Assembly: GCA_020632655.1 (NCBI GenBank)
Contig: JACKFD010000007.1
Coordinates: 293,257-357,256, forward strand
Direction of reading: 5' to 3'
DNA from: Spirochaetaceae bacterium
GTDB lineage: Bacteria > Myxococcota_A > UBA9160 > UBA4427
DNA: 64,000 nucleotides
In this document: piece after piece, positions 9,221-17,583 of the stretch
How the letters are laid out: every line of letters begins with the position of its first letter
Numbering within the stretch: the stretch's first letter is position 1
Notes under the pieces: model-generated
The model's input: only the letters and a program-made list of their open reading frames with translations
Told to the model about the DNA's origin: nothing
Databases searched by the model: none
Made by a program: the position numbers and the translations under genes

Positions 9221-10039
9221 ATGGTAGAGTCCGCGGTCATGCAGATCGCGACCTGGAACGTGAACGGACTCCGCGCCCGGCTCGACTTCGTGAAGCATTG
9301 GCTGGCGGAGCGCGCACCCGACGTCGTGGGCCTGCAGGAGCTCAAGATGCAGGACGCGCAGTTCCCGCACGCCGACTTCGAGGCGGCGGGCTACCGCGCC
9401 ATCACCCACGGCCAGAAGAGCTGGAACGGCGTCGCGATCCTCGTCCGCGCGCCGCTCGCCCTCGAGCACGTCGAGTCCGGTCTCCCGGGACAGGAGGACT
9501 TCGGCGCGCGGCTGATCCGCGCGCGGATCGGCGAAGGGGCGGCGGCCGTCGACTACACGACCCTCTACTGCCCCAACGGCAAGGCGATCGACCACGACGA
9601 CTTCCCGCGCAAGCTCGCCTGGTTCGACGCGCTCCGGGGCTGGGCCGCGAAGTTCGTCGCAGACGATGCACCCGTCCTGCTCGGCGGCGACTTCAACATC
9701 GTCCCTGCCGCCCTCGACTCCTGGGACGAGGAGAGCCTCCGCGGCGACATCTTCCACACGGACGAAGAGCGTGATCGCCTCGCGGCCCTGCTCGAGCTCG
9801 GCCTGCTCGACCTCTTCCGCGAGCGCGCACCGGAGGAGCGGGCGTTCAGCTGGTGGGACTACCGGGGCGGTGCCTTCCACCGCGGCCACGGCCTGCGCAT
9901 CGACCTGCTGCTCGGCACTCCCGCGATCGCGCGACGGCTCCACAGCGTCGAGATCGACCGCGAGTTCCGCAAGAAGAAGGACGGGCTCACGGCCTCGGAC
10001 CACGCGCCGGTCGTAGCGACCCTCGACCCGCCCGCCTGA
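9221..10039 (+). CDS. xthA: Exodeoxyribonuclease III (Xth/ExoA)
   Basis: An AP endonuclease and 3'-exonuclease of base-excision repair in the cytoplasm. Family motifs are in order: IATWNVNGLRAR at the start, the metal-binding Glu in GLQELKMQD, the YCPNGKAIDH segment, GGDFNIVP, FSWWDYRGGAF and the closing catalytic TASDHAPV. Family proteins normally begin at MQIATWN, which here is residue 7 (base 9239). The upstream ATG at 9221 has the better ribosome site (GGAGG four bases before it), so both starts are possible. Total length is about 266-272 residues, normal for the family. It is divergent from msrA. Confidence 0.96.
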   Translation: MVESAVMQIATWNVNGLRARLDFVKHWLAERAPDVVGLQELKMQDAQFPHADFEAAGYRAITHGQKSWNGVAILVRAPLALEHVESGLPGQEDFGARLIRARIGEGAAAVDYTTLYCPNGKAIDHDDFPRKLAWFDALRGWAAKFVADDAPVLLGGDFNIVPAALDSWDEESLRGDIFHTDEERDRLAALLELGLLDLFRERAPEERAFSWWDYRGGAFHRGHGLRIDLLLGTPAIARRLHSVEIDREFRKKKDGLTASDHAPVVATLDPPA

Positions 10040-10055
10040 GTCAGCCGACGTCCCG

Positions 10056-10077
10056 ACCGGAGCGAGACCGGAGCGAG
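10056..10077. repeat. Two tandem copies of an 11-base unit
   Basis: The unit ACCGGAGCGAG occurs twice head-to-tail just after the exonuclease stop, in the short spacer before the convergent gene. It is probably a local slippage duplication with no clear role. Confidence 0.6.
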
Positions 10078-10091
10078 AGGCGACGCACGCC

Positions 10092-10505
10092 CTACTCGTC
10101 GCCGGGGATCGTGCGGGGAGCACCGCTCAGCCGACCGAAGACGTCCGGCGCCGACTCGCGTGGTCGCGCGTCGTCCTCCATCGGGAGGCTCGCACCGAGC
10201 CGACGGCAGAGCGCCTCCGCATCGTCCACCCCGCGCGCGACGAGCTCCCGCGGCAGCACGCGCTCGATCACGACCCGCATCTGGGCCGCGCGCACCCGCT
10301 CAGGGTCGAAGCCGCCCAGCTTGAGGGCGATCCGGACCGTCCCACGCACCTCGATCCGGTCGAGGCGCGTCTGCTCCTGAAGCTGCTCGCAGAGCCACAC
10401 GAAAGCGGGCGAGTCCGCCACGTCGTTCTCCAACGCACACCACGAGCCCACGTCTGGCACGCGGCCGCGCACGTTATAGACGCTTATGGGAACGATTTCA
10501 TCCAA
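10092..10505 (-). CDS. Hypothetical protein, 137 residues, TTG start
   Basis: Not recognised. The translation looks like a real cytoplasmic protein: mixed composition, a probable helix at ADSPAFVWLCEQLQEQTRL, then a strand-like RIEVRGTVRIALKL and an arginine-rich middle, ending in an acidic tail. The only in-frame start among ATG, GTG and TTG upstream is TTG at 10505. The frame is open further up with sensible residues (EAILEGILDILDEIV reads as an amphipathic helix), so a rarer start upstream cannot be excluded. The first 40 bases and the spacer before them are clearly AT-richer than the surroundings, which may mark the promoter or a transferred piece. It is convergent with exonuclease III. 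Confidence 0.5.
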   Translation of the reverse strand: MDEIVPISVYNVRGRVPDVGSWCALENDVADSPAFVWLCEQLQEQTRLDRIEVRGTVRIALKLGGFDPERVRAAQMRVVIERVLPRELVARGVDDAEALCRRLGASLPMEDDARPRESAPDVFGRLSGAPRTIPGDE

Positions 10506-10630
10506 AATATCGAGTATCCCCTCGAGAATTGCTTCGAGGGAGGGCGAAGGGCCCCGATCCCGACTTGATTTCGGCTGGGCGAGTGGGCTCGCGCGTCGGG
10601 TCGGGATGGATCGCCGCCCGACCGACCGGT

Positions 10631-12313
10631 TCAGTCCCGCCGCGCCAGCAGCCGCTCCCGCAGCTCGCGCTTCAGGATCTTGCCCGAGGCGTTGCGCGGC
10701 AGCGCCTCGCCGACGACCTCGACGACCGTCGGCACCTTGAAGCGCGCGAGACGGGCGGACACGTGCACGAGCAGGGCCTCGACCTCGAGCGCGTGTCCCT
10801 TCCTCGGCAGCACGGCGCAGGCGACCTCCTCCCCGAGTCGCGGGTGCGGCAGACCGAAGACCGCGGCCTCGTGCACGGCCTCGAACTCGTAGAGGACCGC
10901 CTCGACCTCCGCGCAGTAGACGTTCTCGCCGCCGCGCAGGACCATGTCCTTCGCGCGGTCCTCGACGTAGACGAAGCCCTCCTCGTCGATGCGGCCGAGG
11001 TCGCCGCTGCGCAGCCAGCCGTCGACGATCGTCTCGGCGGTCGCTTCGGGCTTGTTCCAGTAGCCGCGGATCAGGTTCGGTCCCCGGAAGCAGAGCTCGC
11101 CGACCTCGCCCGGCGGCAGCGGCTTCATGTCGGCATCGAAGGCGCGGACCTCGAGGATCGGGACGGCGCGCCCCGTGCTGCGGGGCTTGCGGACGTAGTC
11201 GTCACCCGCGTTCTGCGGCCCGTAGGCGTTGGTCTCGGTCATGCCGTAGCCGAGCCCGGGACGCGCCCGCGCGAAGCTGCGATCGACCCGGCCCACCATC
11301 TCGGGGGGCGCCGGAGCGCCGCCGCCCCCGACCGAAGCGAGGCTCGAGGTGTCGCGCCGTGAGAAGTCCGGGGACTCGAGCAGGTCGATCGTCATGGTCG
11401 GCACGCCGACGAATTGCGTGACCCGCTCGCGCTCGATCAGCTCGAGCGCCCGCTCGGCATCCCACTTGTACATCATCACGAGCTTGATGCCGTTCAGGAA
11501 GCAGGAGAGCATGACCGGCACGAGACCCGTCACGTGGAAGAGCGGCACGACGAGGATGAAGCAGGTCTCGAAGGGATTCGGCTCCTTCGGCGGCTGCGTC
11601 ATCGCCCCGATCAGCGCGCGGCACGCGAAGGCGCGACTCGCCGACAGGATCGCCGCATGCGTCGAGACGGCGCCCTTCGGAAAGCCCGTCGTCCCGGACG
11701 TGTAGAGGATCGTCGCATCGTCCTCCGGCCCCACCTCGACCTCGGGCATCGCCGCGCCGGCGCGCAGCACGTCCTCCAGCCGATCGACCCCGCTCGGCAG
11801 CTCGTCCGCGTGCCGCACGACGACGGCACGCACCCCGAGCCGATCGAGCGAGGGCAACGCCGTCCGCACGCGCTCGATGTCGGCGATCACGAGCTTCGCT
11901 CCCGAGTCCTCGAGGCCGTAGGCCATCTCGCCTTCGGTCCACCAGGCGTTCATGCAGACCGCGATGCCGCCGACCGACAGGATCGCCGCGAAGGACGCGA
12001 TCCACTCCGGGTAGTTGCGCATCGCGATCGCGACGCGGTCGCCGGGCCGGATGCCGTAGCGCTCGACCAGGGCGTCGGCGATCTCGTCGACCCGCGCCAT
12101 CAGCTCGGCGAAGGTCCAGCGCTCGTCCTCGTAGACGAGGAAGGTCTTGTCCCCGTGCAGCCGCGCCGCGTCGAAGGCGTGCCGCATCGAGCGCGGCAGG
12201 TCCTTCCAGACCGTGAGCTCGTGGCCGCCCACCCTTCGCTTCACGACCTCGAAGGGCGCACCCGGTCCCGTCAGCGTCGCCACCGCCTGCTCGAAGGTCA
12301 TTCCGCCCGTCAT
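10631..12313 (-). CDS. AMP-dependent acyl-CoA synthetase / ligase (ANL superfamily)
   Basis: Activates a carboxylic acid to its acyl-AMP and then its CoA thioester. The 560 residues show the ANL motifs: ILYTSGTTGFPKGAV (P-loop), the YGMTETN motif (A5), the DGWLRSGDLG hinge region and the C-terminal lysine in RNASGKILKREL. VPLFHVTGLVP is the fatty-acyl gating segment. The start at 12313 was chosen for the AAGGAGACGGAG stretch before it. It diverges from the carotenoid oxygenase gene across a 255-base spacer with a repeat pair. Medium- or long-chain fatty acids or aromatic acids are possible substrates; the sequence alone does not decide. Confidence 0.93.
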   Translation of the reverse strand: MTGGMTFEQAVATLTGPGAPFEVVKRRVGGHELTVWKDLPRSMRHAFDAARLHGDKTFLVYEDERWTFAELMARVDEIADALVERYGIRPGDRVAIAMRNYPEWIASFAAILSVGGIAVCMNAWWTEGEMAYGLEDSGAKLVIADIERVRTALPSLDRLGVRAVVVRHADELPSGVDRLEDVLRAGAAMPEVEVGPEDDATILYTSGTTGFPKGAVSTHAAILSASRAFACRALIGAMTQPPKEPNPFETCFILVVPLFHVTGLVPVMLSCFLNGIKLVMMYKWDAERALELIERERVTQFVGVPTMTIDLLESPDFSRRDTSSLASVGGGGAPAPPEMVGRVDRSFARARPGLGYGMTETNAYGPQNAGDDYVRKPRSTGRAVPILEVRAFDADMKPLPPGEVGELCFRGPNLIRGYWNKPEATAETIVDGWLRSGDLGRIDEEGFVYVEDRAKDMVLRGGENVYCAEVEAVLYEFEAVHEAAVFGLPHPRLGEEVACAVLPRKGHALEVEALLVHVSARLARFKVPTVVEVVGEALPRNASGKILKRELRERLLARRD

Positions 12314-12394
12314 GCGTCGCTCCGTCTCCTTGGGTCCGACGCGTGAGGGTAACCTGCCGACACGCCAGAGCGACGCGATGCACCCCCGGGCTCC

Positions 12395-12452
12395 TCGACT
12401 CGGGGTTCGCCGATCCGGCCCGGCGAGCCCGGGCCGTCGACTCCGGGTTCGC
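12395..12452. repeat. Direct repeat pair flanking a GC hairpin in a divergent spacer
   Basis: Two 16-base copies of TCGACTCSGGGTTCGC lie at 12395-12410 and 12437-12452, with one mismatch. Their starts are 42 bases apart, about four helical turns. Exactly between them is an inverted repeat with arms GGCCCGG (12417-12423) and CCGGGCC (12429-12435) and a 5-base loop. This sits between the start of the acyl-CoA ligase gene (minus) and the carotenoid oxygenase gene (plus), where an operator for both genes would be expected. Confidence 0.45.
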
Positions 12453-12568
12453 GAATGCGGGTGGACGGGCGCCGGGCCGTCGCGCAACCTCGCGCGTCAC
12501 GCGTCGCGTCGGTCGCATGGCCCGGGCCCCGGGTCGCCTCGCGCCGATCACGGATGCAGGGAGGCGGC

Positions 12569-13924
12569 ATGACCGAGGCGATGGACGACGGAGCACCCTT
12601 CTATCTGCGCGGCGTGCATGCCCCCGTCGACGAGGAGGTCGAAGCCTTCGACCTGCCCGTCGAGGGCGCGATCCCGCCGGAGCTCGACGGCCGCTTCCTG
12701 CGCAACGGCCCGAATCCCGCCTCCGGCGACCCCGGACATTGGTTCCTCGGCGATGGCATGCTCCACGGCGTACGCATCGAGGGCGGGCGCGCGCGCTGGT
12801 ACCGCAATCGCTGGGTGCGGACGCGGGCGCTGACCGAGGGCGCACGCTGGATGCAGCCGGACGGGCGGCTCGACGACACGGCGGGTCTCGCGAATACGCA
12901 CGTCGTCGCGCACGCCGGGCGCATCCTCGCGCTGGTCGAGAACGGATATCCGTGGGAGGTCGATCCGGATCTCGGCACGATCGGGGTCCACGATTTCGGT
13001 GGGCGGCTCGAGGGGCCGATGACCGCGCATCCGAAGATCTGCGCCGAGACCGGCGAGATGCACTTCTTCGGCTACTCCTTCGCGCCGCCCTACCTCCGCT
13101 ACCACCGCATCGACGCCGACGGGCGACTCGCCTTCAGTCGCGAGATCGAGATCCCGCGACCGGTCATGATGCACGACTTCGCGATCACGCGGGACTTCGT
13201 GATCTTCATGGACCTGCCGCTCGTCTTCTCGCTCGAGGCCGCGGCGCGCGGCGGCATGCCCTACGCCTTCGACGAAGCGGCCGGCGCGCGACTCGGCTTC
13301 CTGCCGCGGGCGAACCCGGAGGCTTCGGTCGTCTGGGTCGAGGTCGAGCCCTGCTATGTCTTCCACCCGCTGAACGCCTGGAACGAAGGCGGGCGGGTCG
13401 TGCTCGACGTGGCACGCTACCCGGAGCTCTGGCGCCGCAGCTCGCGGGTCTTCGACCAGGCGATGCTGCATCGCTTCGAGATCGACCTCGCGCCGGCGAG
13501 CGGATCTCCGCGGGTTGCGGAGTCGCCCCTCGACGACCTGCCGATCGAGTTCCCGCGCGTCGAGGAGTCGCGCACGGGTCTGCGCCATCGCTTCGGCTAC
13601 GCGGCCTGGACCTCCCTCGAGCACGGCATCGCCGGCCGCGGACACGTCCGTTACGACCTCGAGACGGGCGGACGCGAGATCTGGGACGGTGGGGCGGCGC
13701 TCGTCGCGAGCGAGGCCGTCTTCGTGCCGGCCGGCCCGAAGGCCTCCGAGGAGGAGGGCTGGCTCATGGGCTACGTCCACGATGTCGAGCGCGACGAGAG
13801 CGCCTTCGCGATCTGGGACGCGACGCGCCTCGCGAAGGGGCCCGTGGCCCGGGTCGCCCTGCCCCAGCGCGTGCCGATGGGCTTCCACGGGAGCTGGATT
13901 CCGGAGAGCGGGACCGGAAGTTAG
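12569..13924 (+). CDS. Carotenoid cleavage oxygenase family protein
   Basis: A non-haem Fe(II) dioxygenase of the seven-bladed propeller family that cleaves double bonds in carotenoids, apocarotenoids, stilbenes or lignin-type compounds. The opening PPELDGRFLRNGPNP and HWFLGDGMLHGVRIEGG are diagnostic. The four iron-binding histidines are all visible: His154 (AHPK), His202 (MMHDFAIT), His266 (VFHPLNAW) and His440 (GFHGSWIP). Length (451) is normal. The start at 12569 follows GGGAGG; open sequence upstream has no ribosome site. It diverges from an acyl-CoA ligase. The stop overlaps the convergent permease gene by four bases (TTAG shared). I see no signal peptide. Confidence 0.93.
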   Translation: MTEAMDDGAPFYLRGVHAPVDEEVEAFDLPVEGAIPPELDGRFLRNGPNPASGDPGHWFLGDGMLHGVRIEGGRARWYRNRWVRTRALTEGARWMQPDGRLDDTAGLANTHVVAHAGRILALVENGYPWEVDPDLGTIGVHDFGGRLEGPMTAHPKICAETGEMHFFGYSFAPPYLRYHRIDADGRLAFSREIEIPRPVMMHDFAITRDFVIFMDLPLVFSLEAAARGGMPYAFDEAAGARLGFLPRANPEASVVWVEVEPCYVFHPLNAWNEGGRVVLDVARYPELWRRSSRVFDQAMLHRFEIDLAPASGSPRVAESPLDDLPIEFPRVEESRTGLRHRFGYAAWTSLEHGIAGRGHVRYDLETGGREIWDGGAALVASEAVFVPAGPKASEEEGWLMGYVHDVERDESAFAIWDATRLAKGPVARVALPQRVPMGFHGSWIPESGTGS

Positions 13925-14658
13925 GCCGTCACCGCGAGCCAGACACCGAAGACGATCGAGCCCGTCGCGGTCGCGCCGCGCAGGACGGCGAGCCCCGCGC
14001 CCCGGGCGCCGACCGCGAGCCGGCCTGCGAGATGCCCGAGGAGCCCGCTCAAGAGCGCCATCGACAGCCCGAGCCCGAGCGTGAACACGACCAGATAGGC
14101 GAGGCCGAGGGCGGGCGAGCGGGCCGCCGCCGGCAGCAGCGCCAGGATCGGCGCCGATCCCGCCAGACCATGGAGCGCGCCGATCATGACGGCGCCATCG
14201 TCCCGCGCGCGCACGGCCCCCGCCGCGCGGCGATGCCCGTGGCCGTGACTCGCGGGATCGCGCTCGTGCGTATGCCAATGCGCGTGCGGCAGCAGGCCGT
14301 CGTGCACGTGGAAGTGCAGGTGCCCCCGCTGGCTCCGCAGATCGACCACGACGTAGAGCCCGAGCGCCGCCATCACGAGGCCGACGCCCCGCTCGGCCCA
14401 GACCCCGACGCCCGCCGGCAGCGCCTGCCCCAGCATCAGCAGCACGAGGCCCGCGACCAGCAGCACGAGGCCATGACCCATGGCCCAGCCGAGACCCGCC
14501 CGGACGCCGCGCCGCGCGTCCTCGCGCCCCGTCGCCAGCACGGACATCGCCATCACGTGATCCGCGTCGAAGGCGTGCACGAGGCCCAGTCCGAACGCGA
14601 GCCCCAGCCAGCCGACCGACGCATCGACCGCGCTCCCGAGCCACGTCGCGAGCTCCAT
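13921..14658 (-). CDS. Nickel/cobalt-type membrane permease with histidine-rich loop
   Basis: A 245-residue inner-membrane protein with about six hydrophobic segments. The first helix carries HAFDADHVMAMS, matching the HxxxDH signature of NiCoT (HoxN/NixA) transporters, and a later helix holds GALHGLAGSAP. A long loop near residues 113-145 is rich in histidine (HLHFHVHDG, HAHWHTHERD, HGHGHRR), as expected for metal capture. The likely role is nickel or cobalt movement across the inner membrane. The start follows GGAGG. No urease, hydrogenase or cobalamin genes are visible nearby, so the physiological need is unknown. It is convergent with the carotenoid oxygenase. Confidence 0.8.
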   Translation of the reverse strand: MELATWLGSAVDASVGWLGLAFGLGLVHAFDADHVMAMSVLATGREDARRGVRAGLGWAMGHGLVLLVAGLVLLMLGQALPAGVGVWAERGVGLVMAALGLYVVVDLRSQRGHLHFHVHDGLLPHAHWHTHERDPASHGHGHRRAAGAVRARDDGAVMIGALHGLAGSAPILALLPAAARSPALGLAYLVVFTLGLGLSMALLSGLLGHLAGRLAVGARGAGLAVLRGATATGSIVFGVWLAVTA

Positions 14659-14769
14659 TCCGGCAGGCCTCCAACGGTCCTGAGTCGGACCGAAGCGCCG
14701 ACGATAGCCGATTGACGACCCCGAGCCGTCCTCCCACCATCGCCCCCTCCCTTCGACGCGAGAGAGACC

Positions 14770-16029
14770 TTGGCCGACACGATCCGGATCCGAGACCTGC
14801 GCCATCCCGAGCACGCCGACGCGGCGAAGGCGGCATTCGCCGCGATCGAGCAGCTGCCCTTCGACTTCTCGACGAAGGGGATCATCGAAGCCGCCCGTGC
14901 CGAGTCCGACGTCCCGCTCTTCGAAGACGAGGAGCTCTTCGGTCGTCTCGCCGAGTACGTCGAGGCCGTCCTCGCCGACCCCGACTACAACCGGATGGGC
15001 CTCTTCGGAACCTGGAGCTCGCTCAAGCGCTACCTGATCCAGCGCAGCCGACTCGAGGCCCTCTACGCCGAGCATCCCGAGATCGACGAGATCGAGATCG
15101 ATCGCCCGCTGATCATCGCCGGCCTCCCGCGGTCGGGCACGACCCACCTGCTCAACCTGATCGGCACGGACGACAGGCTGCGCGCGCTCAGGCGATGGGA
15201 GTCCCTGGAGCCGATCCCGACGCGCGCAGCCCGGCTGGGCGAGGTGCCGGACGATCGGATCGCGAACGGCCAGACGATGCTCGACCAGCAGGACCTGCTG
15301 ATCCCGCTCATGACGAACATGTACGACGTCCCCAACGACGGCATCCACGAGGAGGTCGAGCTGCAGAACCTCTGCCTCTCGTCGCTCCTGATGGCGGCGG
15401 GGCTGCCCGTGACGGGATGGATGCACGACTACTTCGCGCGCGACCAGAGACCGCACTACGCCTTCCTGAAGCGCGCGCTCAAGGCGCTTCAGTTCCTCGC
15501 GCCGAAGGAGCGATGGGTGCTGAAGAGCCCGCAGCACCTCGCCTGGCTGCCGGCCCTCGTCGAGACCTTTCCCGACGCCACCTTCGTCGTGACCCATCGC
15601 GACCCCGTCGCGGTCTTTGCGTCCTGGGTCACGATGACCTGCTATGCCGCGCGACTCTCGCGAAGGACGCCGATCGACCTCGAGAACGTGGTCGAACACG
15701 CGAAGCTGCTGCAGAAGGGCCTGCTCGACGGCGTCGCACGCGATCACGCCGTCCTGCCGAGCGACCGCGTCGAGCACGTCTACTTCCACGAGTTCATGAG
15801 CGACGACGTCGGCACCCTCGAGCGCATCTACGCCCGCGCCGACCTCGAGATGACCCCGCGCGCGCGCCAGGCGATCCGCCGCTACATCGACGAACATCCC
15901 CGCGGCCGGCACGGCAGGATCGTCTACGACCTCGCCGCCGACTTCGGGATCGACTGGGATGGCGTCTACCCCGATTTCCAGGCCTACCTCGACGTCTTTC
16001 CCGTGGAGCGCGAGCGACCGAACCGTTAG
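14770..16029 (+). CDS. Sulfotransferase family protein (PAPS-dependent type)
   Basis: A 419-residue cytosolic-type sulfotransferase. The 5'-phosphosulfate loop is GLPRSGTTH (118-126) and the 3'-phosphate motif is VVTHRDPVAVFAS. The segment WVLKSPQHLAWLP between them is typical of the large bacterial family that pairs a long N-terminal helical part with a P-loop core. It would move sulfate from PAPS to a hydroxyl on a lipid or other small molecule. The start is TTG at 14770 with GAGAGA just upstream. A second, divergent family member lies at 42264. The neighbours give no acceptor. Confidence 0.9.
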   Translation: MADTIRIRDLRHPEHADAAKAAFAAIEQLPFDFSTKGIIEAARAESDVPLFEDEELFGRLAEYVEAVLADPDYNRMGLFGTWSSLKRYLIQRSRLEALYAEHPEIDEIEIDRPLIIAGLPRSGTTHLLNLIGTDDRLRALRRWESLEPIPTRAARLGEVPDDRIANGQTMLDQQDLLIPLMTNMYDVPNDGIHEEVELQNLCLSSLLMAAGLPVTGWMHDYFARDQRPHYAFLKRALKALQFLAPKERWVLKSPQHLAWLPALVETFPDATFVVTHRDPVAVFASWVTMTCYAARLSRRTPIDLENVVEHAKLLQKGLLDGVARDHAVLPSDRVEHVYFHEFMSDDVGTLERIYARADLEMTPRARQAIRRYIDEHPRGRHGRIVYDLAADFGIDWDGVYPDFQAYLDVFPVERERPNR

Positions 16030-16039
16030 GCCTGCGCGG

Positions 16040-17401
16040 TCAGTCGGCCGGATCCAGGGGGTGGTCGGCGATCCACCATCGCAGGGATGCATCCTTGCGC
16101 CCACGCCGCGCCTTATCGCTTCCGGGCACGCAACCGATCGTCGCGCCCGAGAGGCGGGCCGTGCGTGTATCGCCGAAGGGCGTGCCCATGCCGCAGTTCA
16201 CGATCATCGCGAAGGCGAGGTCGCGACTCGGGTCCGCCCAGGCGCCGGAGCCGCCGAAGCCGAAGTGGCCGAAGGCGTGCTCGGGGATGCCGCGGGTCGT
16301 GGCAATGCCGTGGTACCCGAGGCGCCAGCGCATGTCGAAGGGGATCACCCGATGGATCTTCGTGATGCGCTGTCGCTCGGTCGCGCGCGAGAGGGTCTCG
16401 GGCGACAGCAGACGCACGCCGTCGAGCTCGCCGCCGTGGGCGAGCGCGGCGTACATGCGCGCGAGGGAGCGGGCCGTGAAGAGGCCGTTGCCGGCCGGGA
16501 TCGAGGCGCGCAGGGCCTCGCCGGAGTCGAAGGCGAAGCCGCTGATGCCGCGGGGCGCGAGGGCGTCGACGAGGCTCTCGAGATCGAGGTCGACGCCGAC
16601 CTTCAAGAGGGCGCTGCGCAGGGCGCGATGGCCGAGGCCCAGGCCCTGGGCCATGCGGCGGAGTGCGCTGTCGGCGGGCAGTCTTCGCAGCACGTCCGTC
16701 CCGCGCGACCAGAGCAGCTCCGCCGCGCGCGCATGCACTTCGTCCGGAGCGCCGACGTAGAGGCCGTCGAGACCGAGCGGTCGTGCGAGCTCCTTCTCCA
16801 CGAGCGCGGAGAATTTCTCGCCGGTCACGCGCTGGAGCACCTCGCCGACGAGGAAGCCGTAGGTCAGACCGTGGTAGCCCGTGCGCTCGCCCGGCGGATG
16901 GATCGGCCTCGCCTGCTCGATCGCGTGCACCATGTGCTCCCAGTCGAGCATGCGATCGGCGTGATCGATCATCTGGCGGATGTGGTAGAGGCCGGACTGA
17001 TGCGCCATGACCTGGCGCAGGGTGATGTCCTGCTTGCCCGCCTGAGCGAACTCGGGCCACCAGGTGGCGATGCGTTCGTCGTAGTCGAGCAGCCCCCGGT
17101 CGACCATGATGTGGACGAGGGTCGAGGCGACACCCTTCGTCGTCGAGAAGCTCGGCGCCATCGTGTCTTCGACCCAGAGGTCGCCCGCACGATTGCGCAC
17201 GCCGCCCCACAGATCGACGACGCAGCGCCCGCGGTGGTAGACGCAGACCGCCGCGCCGCCCTGGTAGCTGCGCAGCTGGGATCGGAGCGCCTGCGCGACC
17301 GGCAGGAAGTCGGGATGGAGCCAGCCGTCCATCGATCCCGCGCGCCGTTCGGCGGATCGCTCGCGCCCCCGCGGCCCATCCAGCAGGGAGACCCCCGACA
17401 T
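16040..17401 (-). CDS. Serine hydrolase of the beta-lactamase/class C (EstB-like) fold
   Basis: A 453-residue member of the Beta-lactamase (PBP4*/esterase family VIII) group. The nucleophile motif SxxK is Ser86-Thr-Thr-Lys89, the tyrosine motif is YHGL within GYHGLTYGFLVGEVL, and the third box is HFGFGGSG. There is no obvious signal peptide, which argues for an intracellular esterase or transesterase rather than a true beta-lactamase. The start was set at 17401 because of GGAGGTG upstream; the frame runs on to 17587 without a ribosome site. It ends 10 bases from the sulfotransferase stop (convergent). Confidence 0.88.
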   Translation of the reverse strand: MSGVSLLDGPRGRERSAERRAGSMDGWLHPDFLPVAQALRSQLRSYQGGAAVCVYHRGRCVVDLWGGVRNRAGDLWVEDTMAPSFSTTKGVASTLVHIMVDRGLLDYDERIATWWPEFAQAGKQDITLRQVMAHQSGLYHIRQMIDHADRMLDWEHMVHAIEQARPIHPPGERTGYHGLTYGFLVGEVLQRVTGEKFSALVEKELARPLGLDGLYVGAPDEVHARAAELLWSRGTDVLRRLPADSALRRMAQGLGLGHRALRSALLKVGVDLDLESLVDALAPRGISGFAFDSGEALRASIPAGNGLFTARSLARMYAALAHGGELDGVRLLSPETLSRATERQRITKIHRVIPFDMRWRLGYHGIATTRGIPEHAFGHFGFGGSGAWADPSRDLAFAMIVNCGMGTPFGDTRTARLSGATIGCVPGSDKARRGRKDASLRWWIADHPLDPAD

Positions 17402-17544
17402 CGCCACCTCCGATCCGCGGACGCCCTCGCTCGCCTCGAGAGGGTTCGCTCCGGGCGGCCGCTCGGCAACCGCCCGACCTGCAGCGCATTGAAGCAGGTA
17501 ACGCGAGGGACGAAACGATCGACACACGCGTCGCGCCCGATCGA

Positions 17545-17561
17545 CGGGACAGGATGTCCCG
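17545..17561. repeat. Perfect 7-base inverted repeat (CGGGACA/TGTCCCG)
   Basis: Arms CGGGACA and TGTCCCG are separated by GGA. It lies 23 bases past the stop of the SDR gene (minus strand) and upstream of the hydrolase gene. It could be a transcription terminator hairpin without a U-run, or an operator for the hydrolase. Confidence 0.4.
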
Positions 17562-17583
17562 CCGAAGGCGGCCCGGGCGCCCT

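Noticed and set aside
10056..10077. The 11-base tandem repeat as a terminator
   Set aside because: It is a direct repeat, not an inverted one, and forms no stem.
12361..12460. tRNA-like GGTTCG stretches in the spacer before the carotenoid oxygenase
   Set aside because: No cloverleaf could be folded around them; they are part of a direct repeat pair.
16040..17401. Antibiotic-resistance beta-lactamase
   Set aside because: The SxxK and tyrosine motifs fit, but there is no signal peptide and the third box HFG is of the esterase VIII type; an esterase is more likely.
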